A stretch of 64,000 nucleotides of DNA, taken from positions 15,224,744 to 15,288,743 of the forward strand of contig CM053251.1 of NCBI GenBank assembly GCA_028583405.1. Direction: 5' to 3'. A program made the position numbers and the translations under genes. A model generated the notes under the pieces. It ran no database searches. It saw only the letters and a program-made list of their open reading frames with translations, and had not been told where the DNA came from. This stretch comes from Pogonophryne albipinna (lineage: Eukaryota > Chordata > Actinopteri > Perciformes > Artedidraconidae). The number at the start of each line of letters is the position of its first letter. Position 1 is the first letter of the stretch. Shown in pieces: positions 30,727 to 42,929 of this stretch.

Positions 30727-33197
30727 GGCAGGTGCAGCCTCAGCTAATGCTTGCACCTGTGTTCAATTAGCTTGCAACAGGTGGGCCTTGTTAAGACTCG
30801 TCTAACGTCTACAAAGTAAGCCCTGTATATTGATCATGTAGATCGGGGGTGCCCAATACGTCGATCGCAAAGGTAGTGTGGGTAGATTGCATGGCATTGA
30901 AGCGCAAATGCGACGCACCTTTATGCGCTTAAGAGGCGCTATTGGTGTAATCGCTCCACAGTTTCTCCGCCGCTGTGAGGTTCTGGCGCTCGCAGTTCAC
31001 TAGCACCGTTGATTTCAAAGGCATACCAACTATTACAAATCCAATCCAATCCACTTTATTTGTATAGCACATATTAAAAACAGAGGGTTTACCAAAGTGC
31101 TTCACACCAAACATAACATTATAATAATATAACATTATAATAAAATATAATATTACAATAATAGATGAAAGGCACACATGAGAAAAGATAAAAGGATAAA
31201 AAGCACACATAAGAATTAATACACTGTACATAAAGGCTATGGACATACAATAAAAGCATAAAAATCGATAAAACATAGCTCAGACTGACTCGAAAACGAG
31301 GGAAAAGAAGTGGGTCTTTAGGCGAGACTTCAAAGTTTGGAGGGTGGGCGACAATTTGACATGGGGGGGGGCAGGTCGATCCAGAGCCTGGGGGCTACCG
31401 CTGAGAAGGCTCGATATACAAACTGTTCAACCTACAGAGATGACAAAAAGTGTTCTTCCAAAGCGCTGTCTCGCAAACACCTTGGTTGGTTTTAGGGACT
31501 ACCAGCAGCAGCTGAAGCAAAAATGAAGTCACAAGAATGATAGAGACATAACAATACAGTATTTATTTGGGAATGGCTAATATAATTGTTGATGGCCAAA
31601 CATTTCATAGAAGTAACACAACTCTGCTCACATTTCAGGGATTTTCTTTGACTTAGCCTACTTAAGAGGGAAAATATCTTTCAATATAACATTATTTTTA
31701 CGATAAGCTTCTTAACAATTACTATCATGTTTACACAACAGTAGACTAAATACAACTCATATGATGTAATCAGGACACTTATAAAATAGAAAAACATATT
31801 TTCTATATTGCTCCAATACTTTAAATGTAGATTAGAGGGTTGTGTTGATAAAAAACAAGAACAGCCAAAGAGAATGGAAAGAAAACGTGGAAATATACCA
31901 AGAATGTGTACACATCCTCAATTGCTAACCTATTGTATTTAAAAGATGTTCTCACCAAAAGTATTCTTAATAGAAGACATTCTCCATTGTTATTTCCCCC
32001 AACTTGACAGGAAAGGGGAAAAAACGAGAAATTAATTATTTCCCCCAAATCTTTATTCACGAAGCGGTATACAAGTTGTATTCAAAAGTATACAAACAAC
32101 TTTGGACAAGCTTGAGAATGCAAAGCCCATTAAGTCCTTTCAGAGATCAAATAAAAAATATTCCCCGATTCTTGGTTCTTCATAATTTTGTGTAATGTAT
32201 CATACGGTTTGATTTCGATAAACCAATGTTAAGGCAAGGGAAGAGTCTGACTATTTTGATTTGTTAATCTACATTGACCCACAATAATTAGATGTATAAC
32301 AATGCTTTCCCTTATTTAGAAGACAACATATTTATCTTCACATCAAGGAAAGTCAATCAGACGGTAACGGGATGGTGAACATGCATCAGGGTCCCAGCCT
32401 GACTTGGACCAGAGATGTCGTTTCATGGTTAGATCCATAATTTGAAAGAAACTATACACAGGTGTTAAGGACACCCTGGATGATAAAAGGTTTTGCTTCC
32501 ATCATTGTTGAAATTTCACTTGAATAGTTAAGGCTCTCACCTGTCAAGTCATTTTTAGTTGTATGAAGGCTACTTTTATAATATAACATCTACATGTGTA
32601 GTTTGAACACTTATGACTTAGTGTTTGACCAAATATTTAATAATGTTTACTCCAGTTTACAAAACCAAAAAGAGACAAATGCTGAAGGTTCAATGTTTTG
32701 CAGAACTGCCCAAAGTTGTAAATGCTCCATTTCAGAGTTGGTGTATGGAATGAGTGAAGCCAGCGTCCCTCACACAGCAGATGTTACTTATTTTAGGAAA
32801 GGACATGATGGAACTTTACCTTTGACTGAAATAAGTTTTCAAAAAAACAACCATTTTAAAGCTTGTTCACACAAGGAAAGCTAGTGTGAACACTAAATGT
32901 TCCAATTCAAAACCTAAGAAATGGTTGAGCAATGATGCCACCATGTGGACACAAAGCCACACTGACAACACTTCAAATGCCAAACATTAATTACATTTAT
33001 AAAATATAAGAATTTAAAGTGTGCACTTTAAGTTTAAGCACAATTTTTCTGTTTAAATTAAATGTCATGTTCTCAATATGGACCGTTCACTCATTCACAA
33101 ACTAAATGAGACTTCTTGAAGAGCCTGGAATAAAGAGTCTCTTGGGTACTTGAAGGTTAACAAAAGCACAAACTATAAAGCGTCTCTGTTCAAAACT
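30727..33197. repeat. spacer of unit B (type II)
   Basis: The LINE fragment at about 31018-31400 is joined to a segment absent from type I (ATACAAACTGTTCAACCTAC onward, about 31413-31485). The MITE site is empty near 31660. Confidence 0.7.
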
Positions 33198-33203
33198 TTT
33201 ATT
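33198..33203 (-). terminator. poly(A) signal AATAAA, gene B
   Basis: It follows the detached tail frame 33212-33577. Confidence 0.7.
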
Positions 33204-33713
33204 AGAACTGTTTAAGTAAGGTAGCGTGGAGGAGGAAAAGGAGGCAGCATTGGTATGGCAAGTGAACATGGGGGATGAAAAGGAGGACGGGGTGCCGGAG
33301 TGGGCGGGTTATCTGGTTTCACAGTGGTAGCTGGAGTGGTTGTCGGCTGAGTGGCTGGATATTGGGGATAGGGAGGGGTCATAGGGTAAAGATGATAGTA
33401 AGGCATAGATGGTGGAAGCTGCGATGAGGGATTTGTCGCCTTGGGTTTTGTTGTAGTTGGTGTTGTCGCCGCAGTAGGTTTAGGCTTTGTAGCTGGATAT
33501 TTGGGAGGATAAAGAGGATTAAAGGGAGGATACATCGGCATATATTGTGGAAACGGCATCTGAGCGTATTGAGTCATCTGAGTATTTGAGGCATCAGAGG
33601 GTTTTGAGGCATCCGAGGCAGTGCAGGAATTTTAGGAATTTGAGTCGCCTTTGCAGTTTTAGGCTGTGTGGTTGTTGCTGTTGTCGTCTCCGGCATCTTA
33701 GGGTATTGAGGCA

Positions 33714-36355
33714 TCAGAGAATTATAGTCACCTTTGCAGTTGTAGGCCGTGTGGTCGTTGTCTCGGACATCTTAGGGTTTTGACGCATCTGAGGGCATTG
33801 AGGACTCTGAGGGTATTGAGGACTCTGAGGGTATTGAGGACTCTGAGGGTATTGAGGACTCTGAGGGTATTGAGGGTATGGAGGCATCTGAGGGTATGGA
33901 GGCATCTGAGGGTATGGAGGCAGCTGAGGGTATGGAGGCAGCTGAGGGTATGGATGCATCTGAGGGTATTGAGGCATCTGAGGGTATTGAGGCATCTGAG
34001 GGTATTGAGGCATCTGAGGGTATTGAGGAATCTGAGGGTATTGAGGAATCTGAGGGTATTGAGGAATCTGAGGGTATTGAGGAATCTGAGGGTATTGAGG
34101 AATCTGAGGGTATTGAGGAATCTGAGGGTATTGAGGAATCTGAGGGTATTGAGGAATCTGAGGGTATTGAGGAATCTGAGGGTATTGAGGAATCTGAGGG
34201 TATTGAGGAATCTGAGGCAGTGCAGGAATTTTTGTTATTTGAGTCGCCTTTGCAGTTTTAGGCTGTGTGGTCGTTGCTGTTGTTGTCTCCGGCATCTTAG
34301 GGTATTGAGGAATCTGAGGGTATTCAGGAATCTGAGGGTATTGAGGAATTTGAGTCGCCTTTGCAGTTATAGGCCGCGTGGTCGTTGCTGTTGTTTTCTC
34401 GGGCATCTTAGGGTTTTGAGGCATCTGAGGGTATTGAGGAATCTGAGGGTATTGAGGAATCTGAGGGTATTGAGGAATCTGAGGGTATTGAGGAATCTGA
34501 GGCAGTGCAGGAATTTTAGGAATTTGAGTGGCCTTTGCAGTTTTAGGTTGTGTGGTCTTTGCTGTTGTTGTCTCCGGCATCTTAGGGTATTGAGGAATTT
34601 GAGTCGCCTTTGCAGTTATAGGCCATGTGGTCGTTGCTGTTGTTTTGTCGGGCATCTTAGGGTTTTGAGGCATCTGAGGGTATTGAGAAATCTGAGGGTA
34701 TTGAGGAATCTGAGGGTATTGAGGAATCTGAGGGTATTCAGGAATTTGAGTCGCCTTTGCAGTTATAGGCCGTGTGGTCGTTGCTGTTGTTTTCTCGGGC
34801 ATCTTAGGGTTTTGAGGCATCTGAGGGTATTGAGGCATCTGAGGCATCTGAGGGTATTGAGGCATCTGAGGGTATTGAGGCATCTGAGGGTATTGAGGCA
34901 TCTGAGGGTATTCAGGAATTTGAGTCGCCTTTGCAGTTATCGGCCGTGTGGTCGTTGCGGTTGTTTTCTCGGGCATCTTAGGGTTTTGAGGCATCTGAGG
35001 GTATTGAGGAATCTGAGGGTATTGAGGAATCTGAGTCGCCTTTGCAATTATAGGCCATGTGGTTGTTGCTGTTGTTGTTTTCTCGGGCATCTGAGGGTAT
35101 TGAGGCATCCGAGGGTATTGAGGCATCCGAGGTACAGGGGAATTCGTTTTGGAAGCAGGAGGTGCAGCAGGAGGTGCGGCAGGTTTGGAACACCAGAGAG
35201 AGACTGGAATTCCTTGCCAACGCATCGGGAGTACATAACTTCCACCCTTTGGGAGAAAAACATACAATTAGAAACGGCAAGGAATCACACAAACCGGTCA
35301 ATTTTACAATCCGACTGTACAAGGCAAAAGATTAATCTCATGCTATATTTTCTAAATAGATCATCATGATGCAACATTTTTGAATGTCGGTCCCCCATCC
35401 AAAAAACATAGTTAATCAGTCAATTTGAAAACAAGCAAAAAACAACTCACATTTGAAAAGCTGAAAACACACTTTCGCTTGAGACCAATATGATGCAGAT
35501 TAAACATTTTATTTGGCTCTCGTTACACCATTCATAACTATAACAATTCACAGCACTAGCCATCGTTTTTTTAAACTCACTTCCTCACTCTTTAAATCAG
35601 TTTCACATTACCTCTTGAACCATGTTGCAGCCATCATAGGGAACCAACATTTCAAGTGCATGCGAGTTCCTCTGCATGCTGTAGCCACAGGTAGACGGGA
35701 CCTGGGCCAGAGGCATTGGAGGTGCATTTACTGTGGGGTAAAAAAAGTTCAGTTTTTATATCATTGGTAGAGATAAATCAAGTCTACATTTAGGATATTA
35801 TGGCTATTGATTTACCTTGTTCTACCGCAAATTGTGATGCTCCTGGTTCCACCGCTCTGAACTTCAACTTGCCCGAACCACACTGCAGTGAGGGCGACAT
35901 GCTCTTCCATGACGAGTCATTGGGACTGGCGACTTGTGTTGGGCTCATCCAGCCTGAAGGCGAATATAATATATATATTTATTTATTTCAATAGTTTGTA
36001 TACTTTAAAGAGAAGCTAAACAATTCAAGCAAAATAACAAACCCTTCAATACGTAAATCAAAACATTTTTACCTGCAGAGTCTGCTTGATAATCACCCTC
36101 ATCCTCCACAGAAGTGTTTGAGGATGACTTCTTGGTCCCGCCTGTGACTTGAGAATCAAGTCCTGACCCTTTTTCAAAAGCTTTCCCGAAAACAATTGTC
36201 CCCTCTTGGAACCCATTTGTTGTATCGGCATCTTTTCTCCCTTCTCGTCTTTCTGTTTTCTTCAGACGATAACAGTCTATAGTTTGCGCAAAATAACACG
36301 TCAGAATAACAGCTGCAGCCAGGTAAACACCAGCGCCTTTTCTCTTGCGTATCAT
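33714..36355 (-). CDS. array gene B: secreted ZP-N-like, Pro/Gln-repeat protein
   Basis: Exons 36073-36355, 35816-35953, 35612-35730 and 33714-35246; about 690 residues. Like gene A it has a Val codon at the exon 2/3 junction and lacks the HSP tripeptide after KTNSP, so its coding part is closest to A although its spacer is of the other type. It has the longest uninterrupted run of PQYPQI units (plus-strand 34020-34210), and some units read [12 protein letters not shown]. The frame ends at TGA after AKVTIIL, one of the tail-detaching frame changes. Confidence 0.8.
33780..35140 (-). repeat. 18 bp coding VNTR of gene B
   Basis: Includes eleven near-identical GAGGAATCTGAGGGTATT units in a row (34021-34215) and GTATGGAGGCAGCTGAGG variants at 33870-33960. 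Confidence 0.9.
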
Positions 36356-36520
36356 CCTGTCGCACATGACTGCTGGTAATGTGAGGAGATGAGATAACTT
36401 TCTTTGCCGCAACTATTTGAGCATCAGCAGGTGCTGTGATAGGTGCTCATAGGATTCCCATTCTGTAAAATCAAACTCACTGCGGGTGGAGAGCACTTGG
36501 CAATGAAGCATGAGACAGAG

Positions 36521-36558
36521 CTTTTAATACTGGTACATATTACCACCAGGCAGCCAAT
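36521..36558 (-). promoter_or_regulatory. promoter of gene B
   Basis: ATTGG at 36554-36558 and TATTAAAAG at 36521-36529, in the same spacing as in gene A. Confidence 0.5.
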
Positions 36559-36563
36559 CAACA

Positions 36564-39360
36564 AGGCAGGTGCAGCCTCAGCTAATGCTCGCACCTGTGT
36601 TCAATTAGCTTGCAACAGGTGGGCCTCGTTAAGACTTGTCTAATGTCTACAAAGTAAGCCCTGTATATTGATCATGTAGATCGGGGGTGCCCAATATGTC
36701 AATCGCAAAGGTAGTGTGGGTAGATTGCATGGCATTGAAGCGCAAATGCGGCGCACATTTATGCACTGAAGAGGCGCTATTGGTGTAATCGCTCCACAGT
36801 TTCTCCGCCGCTGTGAGGTTCTGGCGCTCGCAGTTCACTAGCACCGTTGTTTTCAAAGGCATACCAACTATTAGAAATCCAATCCAATCCACTTTATTTG
36901 TATAGCACATATTAAAAACAGAGGGTTTACCAAAGTGGTTCACACCAAACATAACATTATAATAATATAACATTATAATAAAATATAATATTACAATAAT
37001 AGATGAAAGGCAAAGATGAGAAAAGATAAAAGGATAAAAAGCACACATAAGAATTAATACACGGTACATAAAGGCTATGGACAGACAATAAAAGCATAAA
37101 AATCGATAAAACATAGCACAGACTGACTCGAAAGCGAGGGAAAAGAGGTGGGTCTTTAGGCGAGACTTCAAAGTTTGGAGGGTGGGCGACAATTTGAAAT
37201 AGGTCGTTCCAGAGCCTGGAGGCTACCGCTGAGAAGGCTCGATCTCCCTTGGTCTTTTTCTTGGTTTTAGGGACTACCAGCAGCAGCTGAAGCAAAATGA
37301 AGTCACAAGAATGATAGAGAAATAACAATACAGTATTTATTTGGGCATGGCTAATATAATTGTTGATGGCCAAACATTTCATAGAAGTAACACAACTCTG
37401 CTCACATTTCAGGGTTTTTCTTTGACTTAGCCTACTTAAAGGTGGGGTAGGTAATTTTGGAGAAACGAGCTCGAGTGCGCTAGAATTTGAAAATACACAG
37501 CCGGAACAAATCTGCCACTTCCTTACAGAGCCCCTCCTCCAACACACACGAACACGCACATGACCAATGAGGGCACGAGATAAGTTTGTGCACGAGATGG
37601 AAGGCTGACAGGCAGGTAGGCCATCCAATTATTTTAGCCGGGCCGGCTAAAATGATTGGTCGTGCTTTTTACAGCGCTACGGCTTCCACAGATGACATTT
37701 TCTTATGGATTTTTTGTCAAAGCACTTAAGATATTCATTGCTATCGGGATGTTAAGAGCATTCCATGGAATATAACAAAAAATGTATCTCGAGCCGGTTT
37801 CTCAAACTTACCTGCCCCACCTTTAAGAGGGAAAATATCTTTCAATATAAAATTATTTTTAAGATAAGCTTCTTAACAATTACCATCATGTTTACACAAC
37901 AGTAGACTAAATACAACTCATATGATGTAATTAGGACACTTATTAAATAGAAAAACATATTTTCTATATTGCTCCAATACTTTAAATGTAAATTAGAGGG
38001 TTGTGTGGATAAAAAACAAGAACAGCAATACATCCAAAGAGAATGGAAAGAAAACATGGAAATATACCAAGAATGTGTACACATCCTCAATTGCTAACCT
38101 ATTATATTTAAAAGATGTTCGCAACTCAAGTATTCTTAATATAAGCCATTCCCCATTGTTATTTTCCCAGACTTGACAGGAAATGGGAAAAAACGCATTA
38201 TTTCCCCCAAATCTTTATTCACGAAGCGGTATAAAGTTGTATTCAAAAGTATACAAACAACTTTGCACAAGCTTGAGAATGCAAAGTCCATCAAGTCCTT
38301 TCAGAGTTCAAATAAAAATATCCCCCGATTCTTGGTTCTTCATAATTTTGTGTAATGTATCATACGGTTTGATTTCGATAACAAACCAATGAATGCAAGT
38401 GAAGAGTCTGAGTATTTTGATTTGTTAATCTACATTGACCCACAATAATTAGATGTATAACAATGCTTTTCCTTATTTAGAAGACAAAATATTTATCTTC
38501 ACATCAAGGAAAGTCAATCAGACGGTAACGGGATGGTGAACATGCATCAGGGTCCCAGCCTGACTTGGACCAGAGATGTCGTTTCATGGTTAGATCCATA
38601 ATTTGAAAGAAACTATACACAGGTGTTAAGGACACCCTGTATGATAAAAGGTTTTGCTTCCATCATTGTTGAAATTTCACTTGAATAGTTAAGGCTCTCA
38701 TCTGTCAAGTCATTTTTAGTTGTATGAATGCTACTTTTATAATATAACATCTACATGTGTAGTTTGAACACTTATGACCTAGTGTTTGACCAAATATTTA
38801 GTAATGTTTACTCCAGTTTACAAAACCAAAAAGAGACAAATGCTGAAGGTTCAATGTTTTGCAGAACTGCCCAAAGTTGTAAATGCTCCATTTCAGAGTT
38901 GGTGTATGGAATGAGTGAAGCCAGCGTCCCTCACACAGCAGATGTTACTTATTTTAGGAAAGGACATGATGGAACTTTACCTTTGACTGAAATACGTTTT
39001 CAAAAAAAAACAACCATTTTAAAGCTTGTTCACACAAGGAAAGCTAGTGTGAACACTAAATGTTCCAATTCAAAACCTAAGAAATGGTTGAGCAATGATG
39101 CCACCATGTGGACACAAAGCCACACTATGACAACACTTCAAATGCCAAACATTAATTACATTTATAAAATATAGGAATTTAAAGTGTGCACTTTAAGTTT
39201 AAGCACCATTTTTCTGTTTAAATTAAATGTCATGTTCTCAATATGGACCGTTCACTCATTCACAAACTAAATGAGACTTCTTGAAGAGCCTGGAATAAAG
39301 AGTCTCTTGGGTACTTGAAGGTTAACAAAAGCACAAACTATAAAGCGTCTGTTCAAAACT
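36564..39360. repeat. spacer of unit C (type I)
   Basis: LINE fragment at about 36880-37260 with an ORF joining TLKSRLKTHLFSLAF, typical of LINE reverse-transcriptase C-termini. The MITE is present. Confidence 0.7.
37440..37822. mobile_element. TTAA-flanked MITE, 383 bp (unit C)
   Basis: Same length, ends and site as in unit A, so it was duplicated with the unit rather than inserted independently. Confidence 0.8.
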
Positions 39361-39366
39361 TTTATT
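39361..39366 (-). terminator. poly(A) signal AATAAA, gene C
   Basis: It follows the detached tail frame 39375-39740. Confidence 0.7.
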
Positions 39367-39884
39367 AGAACTGTTTAAGTAAGGTAGCGTGGAGGAGGAA
39401 AAGGAGGCAGCATTGGTATGGCAAGTGAACATGGGGGATGAAAAGGAGGACGGGGTGCCGGAGTGGGCGGGTTATCTGGTTTCACAGTGGTAGCTGGAGT
39501 GGTTGTCGGCTGAGTGGCTGGATATTGGGGATAGGGAGGGGTCATAGGGTAAAGATGATAGTAAGGCATAGATGGTGGAAGCTGCGATGAGGGATTTGTC
39601 ACCTTGGGTTTTGTTGTAGTTGGTGTTGTCGCCGCAGTAGGTTTAGGCTTTGTAGCTGGATATTTGGGAGGATAAAGAGGATTAAAGGGAGGATACATCG
39701 GCATATATTGTGGAAACGGCATCTGAGCGTATTGAGTCATCTGAGTATTTGAGGCATCCGAGGGTTTTGAGGCATCCGAGGCAGTGCAGGAATTTTAGGA
39801 ATTTGAGTCGCCTTTGCAGTTTTAGGCTGTGTGGTTGTTGCTGTTGTCGTCTCCGGCATCTTAGGGTATTGAGGCATCAGAGAA

Positions 39885-42705
39885 TTATATAGGAATTGTA
39901 GTCACCTTTGCAGTTGTAGGCCGTGTGGTCGTTGTCTCGGACATCTTAGGGTTTTGACGCATCTGAGGGCATTCAGGCATCTGAGGGTATTCAGGCATCT
40001 GAGGGTATTGAGGCATCTGAGGGTATTGAGGCATCTGAGGGTATTGAGGCATCTGAGGGTATTGAGGCATCTGAGGGTATTGAGGCATCTGAGGGTATTG
40101 AGGCATCTGAGGGTATTGAAGCATCTGAGGGTATTGAGGCATCTGAGGGTATTCAGGAATCTGAGGGTATTCAGGAATCTGAGGGTATTCAGGAATCTGA
40201 GGGTATTCAGGAATCTGAGGGTATTGAAGAATCTGAGGCAGTGCAGGAATTTTTGTTATTTGAGTCACCTTTGCAGTTTTAGGCTGTGTGGTCGTTGCTG
40301 TTGTTGTCTCCGGCATCTTAGGGTATTGAGGCATCTGAGGGTATTGAGGAATCTGAGGGTATTCAGGAATCTGAGGGTATTCAGGAATTTGAGTCGCCTT
40401 TGCAGTTATAGGCTGTGTGGTCGTTGCTGTTGTTTTCTCGGGCATCTTAGGGTTTTGAGGCATCTGAGGGTATTGAGGAATCTCAGGGTATTGAGGAATC
40501 TGAGGGTATTGAGGAATCTGAGGGTATTGAGGAATCTGAGGGTATTGAGTAATCTGAGGCAGTGCAGGAATTTTAGGAATTTGAGTCGCCTTTGCAGTTA
40601 TAGGCCATGTGGTCGTTGCGGTTGTTTTGTCGGGCATCTTAGGGTTTTGAGGCATCCGAGGGTATTGAGGAATCTGAGGGTATTGAGGAATCTGAGGGTA
40701 TTGAGGAATCTGAGGGTATTGAGGAATCTGAGGGTATTCAGGAATCTGAGGGTATTCAGTCGCCTTTGCAGTTTTAGGCTGTGTGGTCGTTGCTGTTGTT
40801 GTCTCCGGCATCTTAGGGTATTGAGGAATCTGAGGGTATTCAGGAATCTGAGGGTATTGAGGAATTTGAGTCGCCTTTGCAGTTATAGGCCGTGTGGTCG
40901 TTGCTGTTGTTTTCTCGGGCATCTGAGGGTATTGAGGAATTTGAGGGTATTGAGGAATTTGAGTCGCCTTTGCAGTTATAGGCCGTGTGGTCGTTGCTGT
41001 TGTTTTCTCGGGCATCTTAGGGTTTTGAGGAATCTGAGGGTATTGAGGAATCTGAGGGTATTGAGGAATCTGAGGGTATTGAGGAATCTGAGGCAGTGCA
41101 GGAATTTTAGGAATTTGAGTCGCCTTTGCAGTTCTAGGCCGTGTGGTCGTTGCTGTTGTTTTCTCGGGCATCTTAGGGTTTTGAGGCATCTGAGGGTATT
41201 GAGGCATCTGAGGGTATTGAGGCATCTGAGTCGCCTTTGCAGGTATAGGCCGTGTGGTCGTTGCTGTTGTTTTTTCGGGCATCTGAGGGTTTTGAGGCAT
41301 CTGAGGGTATTCAGGAATCTGAGGGTATTGAGGAATCTGAGTCGCCTTCGCAGTTATTGGCCATGTGGTTGTTGCTGTTGTTTTCTCGGGCATCTGAGGG
41401 TATTGAGGCATCCGAGGGTATTGAGGCATCCGAGGGTATTGAGGCATCCGAGGGTATTGAGGCATCCGAGGTACAGGGGAATGGGGGGAATTCGTTTTGG
41501 AAGCAGGAGGTGCAGCAGGAGGTGCGGCAGGTTTGGAACACCAGAGAGAGACTGGAATTCCTTGCCATCGCATCGGGAGTACATAACTTCCACCCTTTGG
41601 GAGAAAAACATACAATTAGAAACGGCAAGGAATCACACAAACGGTCAATTTTACAATCCGACTGTACAAGGCAAAAGATTAATCTCATGCTATATTTTCT
41701 AAATAGATCATCATGATGAAACATTTTTGAATGTCGGTCCCCCATCCAAAAAACATAGTTAATCAGTCAATTTGAAAACAAGCAAAAAACAACTCACATT
41801 TGAAAAGCTGAAAACACATTTTCGCTTGAGACCAATATGATGCAGATTAAACATTTTATTTGGCTCTCGTTACACCATTCATAACTATAACAATTCACAG
41901 CACTAGCCATCGTTTTTTTAAACTCACTTCCTCACTCTTTAAATCAGTTTCACATTACCTCTTGAACCATGTTGCAGCCATCATAGGGAACCAACATTTC
42001 AAGTGCATGCGAGTTCCTCTGCATGCTGTAGCCACAGGTAGACGGGACCTGGGACAGAGGCATTGGAGGTGCATTTCCTGTGGGGTAAAAAAGTTCAGTT
42101 TTTATATCATTGGTAGAGATAAATCAAGTCTACATTTAGGATATTATGGCTATTGATTTACCTTGTTCTACCGCAAATTGTGATGCTCCTGGTTCCACCG
42201 CTCTGAACTTCAACTTGCCCGAACCACACTGCAGTGAGGGCGACATGCTCTTCCATGATGAGTCTTTGGGACTGGCGACTTGTGTTGGGCTCATCCAGCC
42301 TGAAGGCGAATATAATATATATATATATTTATTTTTTTCAATAGTTTGTATACTTTAAAGAGAAGCAAAACAATTCAAGCAAAATAACAAACCCTTCAAT
42401 ACGTAAATCAAAACATTTTTACCTGCAGAGTCTGCTTGATAATCACCCTCATCCTCCACATAAGCGTTTGAGGATGACTTCTTGGTCCCGCCTGTGACTT
42501 GAGAATCAAGTCCTGACCCTTTTTCAAAAGCTCTCCCGAAAACAATTGTCCCCTCTTGGAACCCATTTGTTGTATCGGCATCTTTTCTCCCTTCTCGTCT
42601 TTCTGTTTTCTTCAGACGATAACAGTCTATAGTTTGCGCAAAATAACACGTCAGAATAACAGCTGCAGCCAGGTAAACACCAGCGCCTTTTCTCTTGCGT
42701 ATCAT
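39885..42705 (-). CDS. array gene C: secreted ZP-N-like, Pro/Gln-repeat protein
   Basis: Exons 42423-42705, 42162-42299, 41959-42077 and 39885-41594; about 749 residues, the longest copy. The exon 2/3 junction codon is Gly ([10 protein letters not shown]), and HSP is present after TNSP, as in D and E. There are more Thr-rich linker modules than in A, so the tract alternates short hexapeptide runs with TTATTT-type segments. The signal peptide and the four cysteines of the ZP-N-like domain are unchanged. It stops after TTIPI exactly as A and D do. Confidence 0.8.
39955..41475 (-). repeat. 18 bp coding VNTR of gene C
   Basis: Interrupted by about ten Thr-rich modules. Four GGCATCCGAGGGTATTGA-type units stand at the 5' (right) end, where A and B have two. 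Confidence 0.9.
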
Positions 42706-42888
42706 CCTGTTGCACATGACTGCTGGTAATGTGAGGAGATGAGATAACTTTCTTTGCCGCAACTATTTGAGCATCAGCAGGTGCTGTGACAACCAATACA
42801 GCTGTGATAGGTGCTCATAGGATTCCCATTCTGTAAAATCAAACTCACTGCGGGTGGAGAGCACTTGGCAATGAAGCATGAGACAGAG

Positions 42889-42926
42889 CTTTTAATACTG
42901 GCACATATTACCACCAGGCAGCCAAT
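42889..42926 (-). promoter_or_regulatory. promoter of gene C
   Basis: ATTGG at 42922-42926 and TATTAAAAG at 42889-42897. Confidence 0.5.
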
Positions 42927-42929
42927 CAA